Below are positions 34,546-45,191 of a stretch of 64,000 bases of DNA, piece after piece. A model generated the notes under the pieces. It did no database searches and was not told where the DNA came from. It saw only the letters and a program-made list of their open reading frames with translations. The position numbers and the translations under genes are program-made. The DNA is taken from contig CM068375.1 in assembly GCA_034769895.1 (NCBI GenBank), positions 256,597,542-256,661,541 on the forward strand, read 5' to 3'. This stretch comes from Magicicada septendecula. Lineage: Eukaryota; Arthropoda; Insecta; Hemiptera; Cicadidae. Each line of letters opens with the position of its first letter. Within the stretch, counting starts at the first letter, position 1.

Positions 34546-35388
34546 GCATATATACACAAAAAACACAAAACATATAAGTATCACAATTTGCCAATTTCTT
34601 TCCTTTCTTAAAATTTATTGTATACCTGCAGTTAAACTTCTCCACTTCTGTTGACAGTTGCCCATCTCTTGACTTTAAACATGGGTGATACGTTCAACTA
34701 TCTGAGATAATCAAGCACACTGTTCCGATTTACAAGTCCACTGCCAAAAATATTCAATACCGCAGCTCAAAGGCCAAAATAGTTTTTACAATATAATGTT
34801 TAATTTGTGCTCTGTAATCTGTGCTCTGTGTCTAATTTTATTGTTCACTGTTATCTAGAAAATAAATAGCACTCTGATTGGAATTGTTAGCACCATTCAT
34901 CAGACAGTTTTGCTTGACCCTAAAGACTCCGAAAAGAGAGAATGCATACTACTAATGAATGCTAACTGTACAAAATAATTCTGATGCTGAACACAAATAT
35001 TTTAGATAAAAATTATTGAATTTTTACTTCACTGCTTGAACTAGTTTTTGCTCGTTACAAGCAGAGGCTGGTGCTAACAGCGCGTTCCGTCCAGCATACA
35101 AATACTTGCAATTTTCTATCTTAATCTCCTTTTCTACAATCTCCACAACCATGAAAAACAAAGCCTCATAAATTTAGGATGTGTAAAGTTTAATTAATAA
35201 ATACAATGCTTTACAAAAGAAAACTATTTGCATTTTACGACATGTAAATTGTGTACAAAATTATTGGGCTCTTGTGACCCACAAATACACTAAATTATCT
35301 GAGCAAACACAAAAACTACATACAGTATATGATTAAGTTTTATTCAAGTTTGTAAACATTAAAGTTGCACTTTTCATACTTTGGTTAA
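34546..35388. other. non-coding stretch with half of a foldback element
   Basis: About 34990-35080 (ATTTTAGATAAAAATTATTG, TTTTTACTTCACTGCTTGAA, CTAGTTTTTGCTCG) resembles one arm of the foldback family. No opposite arm is present. Confidence 0.45.
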
Positions 35389-37410
35389 TTAAAACTCAAT
35401 AATTTTATCAAAGTGTATTTTTGAGGCCAGTTCACACTCTATGGAGGATAGGCTTATTGCTAAATTTGCGACCTGACCCCACTTACTGATGATCTTAAAT
35501 AGTTCTTTATGAGTTTTAATTAACACAACTTCATTCGCACAATGGTACACTTACAGGCATGGTGAGAAATATTCTGAGGGCTATTTCAGTGTTTGGATAT
35601 GCATTCCTTAGACCATACTGACTGATGTCCATCCATCCCATACTGTAGTATATCCATGTGTGAAGGTGAGTCAATGTCCTTTACAAGATCTGTAGCTTGG
35701 AATTCGATGCTACCAATTTCGGTCACCAGTTCACCCATAGTGACTGACCTCCTGGCTGTACAACATCATGCCAAAATATTTTGCACACTTTTGCAAATGT
35801 GATACAAAACTCTCTTTCAGAACTTTGTCTGAAAACCAATGAAACTGAATTTAAGTGAAATCTTGTTATACATCTGGTATTGCCTTTCCATCTCAGACAT
35901 AAGCCTGTCATATACCACTGAAACATTTTTGCTGGAAAGACTCTTGGGCTGAAAGCAAATTAATGTGCCTCATCACTTGTTAGTTCTGATGCCATCTTTT
36001 TAACTTTTCTGACCATTTATTAAGGAAAACTACTTTCTATGCCAATTTCATTATATACAACTTTGACTTTATACACTAAGTACCCAATACCTTCACCACA
36101 ATGTGACTGTATGCATTTGGACAAACCTTCCATTAATCTAGCAGCCAAATCAAGTGAAATGTCTTTTGCTAGAAAGGGTTTGTTGGTAAAATCTGTTGTT
36201 GTCAAAATCTCACTCCACATTCATAAGAGGCATACATATTTGAAATCCATTTGGTTTTCTGTAGTCTATAGTTCTGGATACAGTATCAGAGTTCCAGATG
36301 TTACTATACACCATCTCCTGAAGCACACTTGAATACCTATTGAGTTATTTTTAATGGTTTCCACTGCTTGGTGTTTAGACAACCATCTTGTCTCACAATT
36401 GCTTCTTATAGTTGTTTTAAGAGTATCCATCAATGCTTCCCATCTCAATTGTTGAGTTACTGAAAAAAATTAAATAGATATTCCACTTGTCCAAAACAAA
36501 ATTGCTGTTACCGCTGAAACCTCAGCAGTATGTGTGTCTACGAGATTTAGTTATGCACAGTACAAAATCTTGCTGTTTGTTGAGTCGGCAGACACATACC
36601 TGGACACTCGTGTATTTTCCTGACATATTTGAGCTATTATCGAATCTCTTCCTCGGCAATCCTGAATGTTTAAACCATCCTCTTTGAACTGTGCCAAAAA
36701 TTCTTCTGATACACATTGTCCCATCTTTTTATGGCTAACAACAGAGCCAATGAAACTTTCTTGCATTTTACAGCTCCCATGTGAAATAGCCATGTATATG
36801 ACTACTTGACTCATTTGTTCCTTGTGATTAGTATCAGAACGGTCAAACAGAATAGAGTAGTAAGTACTTAGCTGTTCTTACCTATGGGGAAAAGTAAACT
36901 TAGAACGTACTTTCCAGTCTTGATTTTCTTTATGTGATCCAATAATTGAGGGTGACAATTGCTTACAAGCTCTAATGTACTTAAAAATGTATCATAATTT
37001 TTGTCACCAATTGAATCCGAACCTCCACTAAGCAGCAAGTTGTTTCTCGAAAAATTACGATGAAAATTACATCCAATGAAAAATTACATCCACAATAACT
37101 TTATTTATATTGCACCACTTTTCTGCATCAACTTCTATACTTTTTGGATATCTACATTTACTGTAGTGAATTATTTAAATCTTACTTCTAGCTCTTTCAA
37201 TTTGATTTCTGTGTTTTGAAAAGCTTCATGAATTTAAATGAACGGATTCAGGTCCTTTCAGTCAGTAAAACCTATCCCACTTCAGAGACAACTACGGGTT
37301 TATTACCATTTGAAAAAGTAAACAGGGAAAGCAAAACAGTGGGTCTTTTGATAGGCTGTATAACAACCATTGGCTCTTAACTGTTTCACCATTTGGCAGA
37401 CCTCACAAAA
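35389..37410 (-). pseudogene. ZMYM1-like hAT transposase pseudogene
   Basis: Minus strand, read from 37410 to 35389. A TTF-type zinc-finger-like start (FCEVCQMVKQLRANGCYTAY, GFTDWKDLNP) is followed by NNLLLSGGSDSIGDKNYDTF and LSTLELVSNCHPQLLDHIKK. Next come the DUF4371 part (36814-36551: MSQVVIYMA, KMQESFIGSVV, FKEDGLNIQDCRG) and CETRWLSKHQAVETIKNN near 36400. The hAT C-terminal motif SSIECELASKIHFDKIIEF ends at a stop at 35389. Frames change many times, so it is dead. No terminal repeats or target duplication were found. Confidence 0.75.
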
Positions 37411-38690
37411 ATCATTTTGAATCATCATGCAATTCTATAGGCCAATAATGATAACAATAATATTATACAAAATAAAGTCAATTGCAGAAAATTTATAAGA
37501 AATTGAATCCAAGTCCCTGGTTTTGCATTAAAGACTGTAGCCTACAGCAGATATCGGACATGTTTAGAAGATTTTAATATGTATTATGTGTAACTTTAAT
37601 TAAAAGTTTAATTTTAAGGAGCCAATTTTTTCCTGGGTTGTGTAGTACCAGTTCACAGTATATTTGCCACGAGTATTAATCCTTAGCTGAGGAAGTAATT
37701 AAAGCAGCATTAACAATACCGCTAGCCACCAATGATTGATTAGTGAACAAAAAGCAGAAAGTCAGATGTTTAGTTCACTGCGCCATAATAGCGAATCAAA
37801 TTTTGTGTTTGAGGTGGCTGCTTTCATTGTCTCGCTGAACGTAATTACACTGTTAGACTGTAAAAAAAAAACACACACACACACACACACATTTAAAGAA
37901 AAACAGATTTGATTGAATATCTTATTTTGTAAGAATGTGACGAAATGTTTTGTGGAGTGTATACATGGAATCAGTTTTCTCTTTATATAAAACTGTAAAA
38001 TAGTTGTTTCTAATGCCAAGAATAATTAGACTTAAAACAAAACAACACTCGTAGTCTCTAGTGACTACGTGTGACTGCGTTGTGCATAATACATGGGAAA
38101 GAGTGACAAGGCTTGAATCGAGGTTTCTGAGACATGGGCTCTGTTCAAGAACCATACACACTACTATAAGTTGAAATAAAGTGTATAGGGATGTAGTGTT
38201 TAGAAGTTTTATGGGAAAAGATAGTTTATGGAGTAACTTTATATTGACAGCGCCAATGACTGAAACTCTCGAGTCAGTACGCCAATTATATAACAATGAC
38301 ATCAGAGAGAAAAACAATAGAAGAAATAATGGATAAAGACCTATAAACTAAGAAATTTGTTCTTCGTAAGCAGTGAGAGAAATGGGTTTGAAAGGATACA
38401 GGGATTTTAAATAGAGGGGGCGATTTCAGAATATGGTCACGCACCATTCCCCACATAGTCGTTGCAAAAAATAAAAGAAAGTTACAGAAGTTCTTGTTAG
38501 TCAGAATCTACTTGTTTGACTGTATGGACTAAGGAGACAATTCACATCAACATTAACAAATTTTGTTTATCCCTTATTTATAACAGCATGTGAAACCTCT
38601 CAATAGCTGCCTAAAAAGTCAATTATGAAGAGGCTTTCAGGGGCGGAGTCATCAATATTAAAATTAAAAACTACAGGGCTGTTGCTTAAA
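37411..38690. other. non-coding stretch with an (AC)n microsatellite
   Basis: A9 followed by about eleven AC repeats at 37861-37891. ORFs around 37922-38317 show no domain. Confidence 0.4.
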
Positions 38691-39120
38691 ACTTGATTCG
38701 TTCTTTCTTCTAAACGTTTCAGCCACCCAACGGAGCCCTTCTTCAGTAGCAAGGCGTCCAAGAAAGGGTAGGAGGCCGAACGCGCCTCAAGCAGAGTTAT
38801 AAAAAGGATCTCGCATGCTATTACTGAGCCTGTCAGAGTAAAGCTGCGTTGTGAGTTTGTTTTTTTCTGGTTGGCTCGATTCGAACATCCAAACTGATCG
38901 CTGCTTTGTGATTGGCTCTCGTAGTTGACTGCAAGTTATATAGCGAGCTTAGCTTTTTTGGTAACTTATTGCTTATACCGGTGGTTTTGTTGTCCATGAC
39001 GTGTCCGAATGTCACTAATGATTTGTTTATACTATTCCGACGCAGACCACAGTATTCTAAATAAAATTTTTTACCTTTTTGCCTGTGGCAGATTTCGCTC
39101 ATTATGAGCGCTTAGTTCCA
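38691..39120. mobile_element. relic half of a foldback element
   Basis: GGTTTTGTTGTCCATGACGT then GTCCGAATGTCACTAATG (38983-39020) is the family outer end, followed by the arm motif AAATTTTTTACCTTTTTGCC and TTTCGCTCATTATGAGCG. The other arm is not evident. Upstream, CTTCTTCAG at 38738 and CGTTTCAGCCACCC at 38715 form a related motif on the minus strand. AGTTATAAAAAGG at 38789 is TATA-like. Confidence 0.5.
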
Positions 39121-39261
39121 TTTTTCAAGTTAGCGCCTTTGTCGAATTGGTTGACACAATGATGTGTATGTGTGCGTGTTTTGTGTTCAAAGAGTATATG
39201 TAATTTAAATTGTATCTTTTCATTGAGAATGTTGTTACCATATGTTTTTGTGCGTTTGTAT

Positions 39262-39690
39262 ACAGGGTGATTCAAAGAGGACTTTACACAAGTTTGGAAG
39301 CATATAGAAATTTATCCACATGACTTTTACAGAGTCGGTTGGAAGTGTCATTTTAAAGTAAAATACATCAAGGATGACTCACGTAGTGCCGTAGTACCAA
39401 ATCCAGCCACCACAAGCGCTAGCACCATTGTTGTTCAAAATGGTTGTTTACTTTCACTGGTGCAGAACGTGGTCGTTGTGTGTTTTGGTGTCATGATATG
39501 AAGACAGCTACTATAGTCCAATGTAATTTTCGTACTGACTAGAGTAGAGATCCTCCAAGTAGGCCTACATTTTCCTTTAGCACAAAACTTTTGTTGAGAT
39601 CGGTTGTTCTGTGCGACATGCAAAATCAATAGGACATCCGCAAGTTACTGTGTCGCTGTGAAATAGCTTAGAGAGAGCTTTGCTCGTAGC
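39262..39690 (+). pseudogene. mariner/Tc1-like element, 5' part (left of the hAT insertion)
   Basis: It starts with a terminal-repeat-like ACAGGGTGATTCAAAGAGGA. Frames then give pieces of the N-terminal domain (FTGAERGRCV-like at about 39456, RDPPSRPTF at about 39547), ending AGAGAGAGCTTTGCTCGTAGC, which reads RESFARS in frame with the right-hand part. Stops and shifts make it inactive. It is interrupted exactly after 39690. Confidence 0.7.
39683..39690 (+). repeat. 8-bp target site duplication, left copy
   Basis: CTCGTAGC, identical to 42369-42376. Eight bases is the target duplication length of hAT elements. Confidence 0.9.
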
Positions 39691-42368
39691 TAGGGTTGCC
39701 AATTTTTTTTCGGCTGATTATAGTATTTTTCAGAATAAGCTATAAAAAAATATACAGTAGTACACTTCAAAAAAATATAGTATTTTATGGAAAGAGTAAA
39801 AAAAAGACAAAGGTATGTTTGTTACTTATTAATTTTTATAAAAACTATATTTTTTTGCACTTGCATCTTTTAACAATTTTTTGTCTACAATAAAAGTGTC
39901 ATATGCTTTATCGCATTCAATTTAAATTAATGTAGATCAAAAGCTCATTTTTTATTAATGAGATACTCACTGTTTCTCTCTTCTCGCCATTTCGAATTCA
40001 TAATTGAAAATATCTTTTCTGTGAATGCCGAAGTGGCGGGAATAGAGAGCAGGAATGAAATAATCTTAAATAAATTTGGTAAGTTATTTTCGGTATTTTT
40101 AAAAATATGTTGCCATTTTTGGCCTGTGGTTCTGTCGGTAAACTCACTACAATCTTTTACTTGTGCAAAGATTTCGTTTAATATTGTTATTTCAGAGTAA
40201 AGTTCGTTCATTTTGATACTCATTTTTTCTTGTAAATTTAGAACTTCTAATATTGTCTCACAGTCATCAAATGAAACCTCGTGTTTTAAATTTAATTTTT
40301 GGATTTTGCATAACCAATTGCTTTCATTAAAATCAAACCATTTATTAAGATATTCCAGACATTTATCAACGAATACTAGAAAATTCTTTTTAATTTTATC
40401 ACTTTCTGTGGGGGATTTGGCTTCTAAGGATTGCAACATTTTTTTGGTTTCATAACCAAAGAAACAGTCTTTTTTACGTTGTTCTAGCGCCGATTTTAAA
40501 GTTGACATAATATTATACACATCTAAGACTGTGATGTTATTAGCCTACCTTCAAGTTGTTTAACAGCTTTATGAAAATTATGTAAAAAATGGCTCACGAA
40601 ATTCAAAAAGATTTGAACTTTACTGTCTCCATCAGTTTCATTCATCATCAAACTATTTTGAATATGTGTAGGACACTCCTCCCCTAAACTAATAAAATAA
40701 TCACTCAAAGGCTTCCAATTCAAAAGTATGTTGTCCACGCAAGGTAGCAATGAAAGCCACCTGGTACCAACATGTTTCAGCTTATGCCATTCTCCTTCAA
40801 CAGCAGCAACAAATTTTTTAAGCTCTTCTCTTCGGACTGCAGATACAGAGAAATGGTTGTAAATTTTTAAAATTATATTTTCAGCATAAATTCTTAAAAA
40901 ATTCATTGCATGCTTGACTGTGTTGTGAACTGTGTGCGTGACAATTGCCCTTCACCAAATTAGGAACTACATGTTCTATATTTTTATAAAGAGAGTGGTG
41001 AATACCAAAGTTCACATTGGTATTGTCTGCGCTCAGACCAGACACTCTATCAAAGGAAAGGTTGTGCTGGGATAGTGCTTTGTTTATAGCGTCAAACATC
41101 CCATTTGCTGATTCATCACAATTTTCGTAAAAGTCTAATAACTTGTTTTGTATCCCATTCTCAATATCAAAATATTGAACAACTAAAGGAAAAAGTTTTA
41201 TATTTTTTCTATTACTTGCATCAGTTTGCAAACAAAAATATAAATCAGGGGCATTCAAATCATTCAGTAAAGTTTGTAAGGCATAAGGTCCTAAAACCTC
41301 ATTAACCAGTGCTTCCATTTTAGTGCGTCCTAATTGTGTGTTCAAAGCGGTTTTAGAATCGACATATATGATTTTGTTAAGTTTCACAGTGCAGTCCATG
41401 CTGTTATAGGAAAGATTGTGCTTCACAGTATGGTAGGTTAAAGCAAGTTCACTGGCTGTTATCTTGTCATCGTCATCACAAGTATTTGCAAAGGAGCAGA
41501 AACAGAGAAAGAGCCCGATGAACCAAAAAAGCGATCTAACGTAGAAGTTTTCTTGCAAAGCTCAGCTTTAAGTTTATGTTGCTTTGTCTCACCATGTTGT
41601 TTAATCTGCAATTAGTTATAAAACACCACACATCATTCAAATACTCATGCAAATCAGTCGACAATTTTATTGAATAAAAACAAACCAGAACAACCGACAA
41701 AAGAGGATGCAAATACCTAACTTAACCTAAAAGAAGTCACCTGGCCAATCCCACTTTTTCCGATAGAAAATGTTAGGTTACATGGTGCACATTTTACATT
41801 AGCCTATAGACATTTTGGGAATCTTTAGTAATCCAATCATACACTCTTTCCCACTCAGGTTTATATTTTTTGAGTCTTTTTTGTATTTTCCGCTTTTTAG
41901 TGGGTGTTAGTGGCGCACTTGAACTTCACGCACTTTCGTTATCGCTACCACTTTTCATAACTAATTTAATTAGGACTTCAACTTCTCAAAAGGAAGAACA
42001 ACCTTCGAGTGAAAATAATTAACAAAATCCCAAAACAAAAACGAAGCAAAGACAGTTGAAAAGCAAACATTTGTTTAACGTTGTCAATTTTGACATTGAC
42101 ATAAGTTCGGAACGCATCAAGCCAGCAAGACAGAGGCGCGTTCGGAATTCGGATATACGCACATCGCATCAGTCGAACGGCGTTCGCCGATGCGTTCACA
42201 AAGTGAGGGATTTGTTTGTTATTAGTTTCGGTGTTGCAAAAAAAAAAGATTGATCCATCCAACTGAAATATAGTATTTTTGCGTACTATATATTTCTTCA
42301 ACAGTGTATAGTACGCAGACCCGAAATACAGTACAATACTACATATTATAGTATGGTTGGCAACTCTA
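39691..42368 (-). mobile_element. hAT transposon (2678 bp) nested in the mariner
   Basis: The ends are TAGGGTTGCCAA (39691) and, inverted, TTGGCAACTCTA (42357-42368), so the TIR is TAG(G/A)GTTGCCAA, a typical hAT end. Flanked by CTCGTAGC on both sides. A degenerate transposase lies inside on the minus strand. Both ends are AT-rich with TATAGTATTTTT-like subterminal words repeated near each end (39717, 39774, 42268). Confidence 0.92.
39945..41959 (-). pseudogene. hAT transposase pseudogene (left copy, C-terminus present)
   Basis: Minus-strand pieces in order are an N-terminal zinc-finger-like part (KYKPEWERVYDWITKDSQNV, then LMCKMC), KQHKLKAELCKKTSTLDRFF, 41558-40881, 40906-40523 and 40520-39945. 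Catalytic residues can be placed: D in LQTDASN, D in SADNTN with the CHAH motif nearby, and E in SAFTEKIFS at the C-terminus (hAT dimerisation region SIPATSAFTEKIFSIMN). Frameshifts separate the segments and a TGA lies ten codons after the presumed start, so it is inactive. The closest family is the insect ZBED/SCAND3-like hAT group. Confidence 0.85.
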
Positions 42369-42376
42369 CTCGTAGC
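42369..42376 (+). repeat. 8-bp target site duplication, right copy
   Basis: CTCGTAGC, matching 39683-39690. Confidence 0.9.
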
Positions 42377-42571
42377 CCTAAGAAATCAACACCATGTGCT
42401 TCTCGTGAGACTGGCGTACCACAACTGGCCGTTTGGCGCGTATTACGCAAACGTTTTCACCTGAAAGGATACAAACTTTCTATGTTGCAAAGAATTAATG
42501 AAGCAGATAAAGTCACTCGTCAACACTTTGTAACGTATTGCCGCGTTACAAATCCAGGGAACCCATCTTAA
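42377..42571 (+). pseudogene. mariner/Tc1-like transposase fragment (right of the hAT insertion)
   Basis: It reads SPKKSTPCASRETGVPQLAV then WRVLRKRFHLKGYKLSMLQR, the second helix-turn-helix of a mariner/Tc1-type transposase. The reading frame matches that of the left part when the hAT and one target copy are removed. Similarity stops near QHFVT (about 42540), after which the sequence is unrelated. Confidence 0.8.
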
Positions 42572-43073
42572 CTGACCTCTGCCAATTACATGGGCTACCT
42601 ACGTTGTAACGAACTGTATTAAAATCAAATTAATTGAACAAATTACTCACTATCAGTGTAAGGAAACACGGGAAGGTATTTTACTGATTTATGCACTCAT
42701 TTTCATGTGTAACAAGACGACTTCTCTTTATTTAACAACAGTTACTGACAGATCCCATGACATCATTATTTAAACTAAAATATTTAAATGCTTTTCATAA
42801 AACTTTGGGATCAAATTGACTATATATTCTTATACCTCGGATCCGAGTTTACTTTCTGTATATTTATAGTAAAGACTTCTAATTATTTTCAGTTCATTTT
42901 AGAAGCTTGCAAGACTTGTTTAACCATTTGAAGAATGGTACTATTACTTGGAACGATAATGAGTTACATTAACATTTAAAGCGTTACAACGTATGATAAT
43001 TGAATTTTTACAGTAAACTCTTAGATTTTCTCATTATAATGTTTACATAAAATTAATCGTCTTTGAAAAGTCT
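42572..43073. other. non-coding flank inside the left arm
   Basis: AT-rich with no recognised feature. It ends at the inner breakpoint of the inverted duplication. Confidence 0.5.
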
Positions 43074-43490
43074 GCACGACCAATCTAACGACCTGGAAAT
43101 CGGTTATCAAGGAAATCCCGGACGTGTAAGCTGAGGCAAGGCGGTGCTCCGTCTTACTTGTAGTGAAGCCGGCGATCGTGGTCATCGTCGTCGAACTGTG
43201 GAATGAGAAAATTTTCAAGCACATCCAGATACACGATACCATTTATGTTTTTCTCCGTAAAAAAGAACACTTTAAATTTGCTGAGGGTACAAAAAACACT
43301 CACTTTTGGGCTGTCACCCTCATGCTGCAATGTTTCACGTGGATTTTCGCTACCCCAAATCCTGCATTTGCTGGTGTTCACATTGCCACTGATGTGAAAT
43401 GTTGATTCACCACTAAAGATTAAGTTGTCCAGGAATGTCTCAGCGGCTCCTAATCGATCCAACATTTCCGTACACAAGTTGTGACGATTT
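43074..43490 (-). pseudogene. mariner/Tc1-like transposase, catalytic part, in the spacer
   Basis: The minus-strand reading CTEMLDRLGAAETFLDNLIF, FHISGNVN, CRIWGSENPRE, SVFCTLSKFKVFFF and VYLDVLENFLIPQF is followed after a stop by DGAPPCLSLHVRDFLDNRFP and IGRA. This is the segment that should follow the N-terminal pieces at 39262-42571, but on the opposite strand. It is cut exactly at the arm boundary 43073/43074. Confidence 0.75.
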
Positions 43491-44486
43491 AATTCTAACT
43501 GTAATCGTAAATAAATAAAAATTAAGTTTGCGAGCGATTAAGTAATTTTAAATCTCACTATAATACCTAAAACCCCTGTATTTACTCAGTATGATAATGA
43601 GAAGTAATTAAGAGATCCAAAGAAACACTAATAAAAAGGGCGAATTGTAAAAAAGTTATTATTATCATAATTAACCCTTTGCTTGTCATCATGCGGTGAC
43701 CTGTTAGTTCCGGACTCGACGTGTTTACCGAGTCGTCTGTAATTTAGGAAGAGATAAAAAATCATGATGTTTATAATTAGAAATCTGAAGACACAAATAG
43801 TCGTTAAAATAACTCACTTAAATTATAGATGTATAATTAAAGTATAGTTTTTGGTAATAAGAATGTTAACTTAAATAAAAATAGGGACTATATTGTCGCG
43901 GAGTAGTTGCCCCTCTCCTTTTGTTAAGTACCAGTTGAAGCGAGCAGAAACTCTCTCGCTATGTTGCCTTCACACAGTAGAGACGTACGAGCGAAAGCTC
44001 TACCAAAATGTTTTTAATTTGTTTGTTTTATTTAAATGTAGTATATTAACTACCACTGCTAAAAGTGGAAAGCGTGTGTCATGTATCAATAACATAAATG
44101 TGTGGTAAGAAGAAGATAGAAAAAGTAACACAAAAACAGAACTAGTGGTAAGCAAGATGACGACTCCCTCCAAGAGGTAACTCCATTTACAACATCACTC
44201 CTGAAGATGTGATCTGCAGAAACTTCATAAAGACACGTATACCATGCTTAAGACGTTGCTTAGGACATCCGAGAATCTACATATACTTACACCAAAGAAG
44301 CTTCAATCTCCTCTGTGAACATCCGACCTATTCTTGCCGAAGACACGACCCAGATGATGACGCCGACTACAAGGATTCCCAAGACGGACACCCCAGGACG
44401 AGGTTTCTACGTTCAGTTGTAAAGGTGACTCGATAGCCTTGCTATCGAGAGTTAATCATATTTGTTACACTACTCACTTCTAAAAG
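43491..44486. other. rest of the spacer between the inverted arms
   Basis: It contains TTAACCCTTTGCTTGTCATC at 43671, like the 5' end of some piggyBac-type elements, but no opposite end was found. CTCGATAGC-CTT-GCTATCGAG at 44431-44451 is a perfect 9-bp-stem hairpin. ORFs at 43893-44108 and 44209-44436 show no domain. Confidence 0.4.
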
Positions 44487-44988
44487 AGACTTTTCAAAGA
44501 CGATTAATTTTATGTAAACATTATAATGAGAAAATCTAAGAGTTTACTGTAAAAATTCAATTATCATACGTTGTAACGCTTTAAATGTTAATGTAACTCA
44601 TTATCGTTCCAAGTAATAGTACCATTCTTCAAATGGTTAAACAAGTCTTGCAAGCTTCTAAAATGAACTGAAAATAATTAGAAGTCTTTACTATAAATAT
44701 ACAGAAAGTAAACTCGGATCCGAGGTATAAGAATATATAGTCAATTTGATCCCAAAGTTTTATGAAAAGCATTTAAATATTTTAGTTTAAATAATGATGT
44801 CATGGGATCTGTCAGTAACTGTTGTTAAATAAAGAGAAGTCGTCTTGTTACACATGAAAATGAGTGCATAAATCAGTAAAATACCTTCCCGTGTTTCCTT
44901 ACACTGATAGTGAGTAATTTGTTCAATTAATTTGATTTTAATACAGTTCGTTACAACGTAGGTAGCCCATGTAATTGGCAGAGGTCAG

Positions 44989-45183
44989 TTAAGATGGGTT
45001 CCCTGGATTTGTAACGCGGCAATACGTTACAAAGTGTTGACGAGTGACTTTATCTGCTTCATTAATTCTTTGCAACATAGAAAGTTTGTATCCTTTCAGG
45101 TGAAAACGTTTGCGTAATACGCGCCAAACGGCCAGTTGTGGTACGCCAGTCTCACGAGAAGCACATGGTGTTGATTTCTTAGG
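44989..45183 (-). pseudogene. duplicated mariner/Tc1-like fragment
   Basis: Inverted copy of 42377-42571, identical at protein level. The target duplication copy lies at 45184-45191 (GCTACGAG on plus). Confidence 0.8.
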
Positions 45184-45191
45184 GCTACGAG

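Larger units (their letters stand above)
40367..43073 (+). repeat. left arm of a 2.7-kb near-perfect inverted duplication
   Basis: Every position x corresponds to 87560 minus x on the other strand. I checked co-linearity at six ORF boundaries and saw no indel over 2707 bp. One substitution was noticed: 40845 against 46715 (Val/Ala in the transposase). The arm contains most of the hAT, the target duplication and the mariner fragment at 42377-42571, plus about 500 bp of flank. Confidence 0.93.

Noticed and set aside
41978..42301. 107-codon ORF repeated at 45259-45582
   Set aside because: It appears twice only because the whole 2.7-kb arm is duplicated. It lies in the hAT terminal region antisense to or out of frame with the transposase and has no domain.
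43671..43690. piggyBac-type end (TTAACCCTTTGC)
   Set aside because: Only one end was found; no matching inverted end or transposase nearby, so kept as a remark only.
44209..44436. 75-codon ORF in the spacer as a coding gene
   Set aside because: No recognisable domain or splice context, and the frame covers a hammerhead-like motif and ends near a short hairpin.
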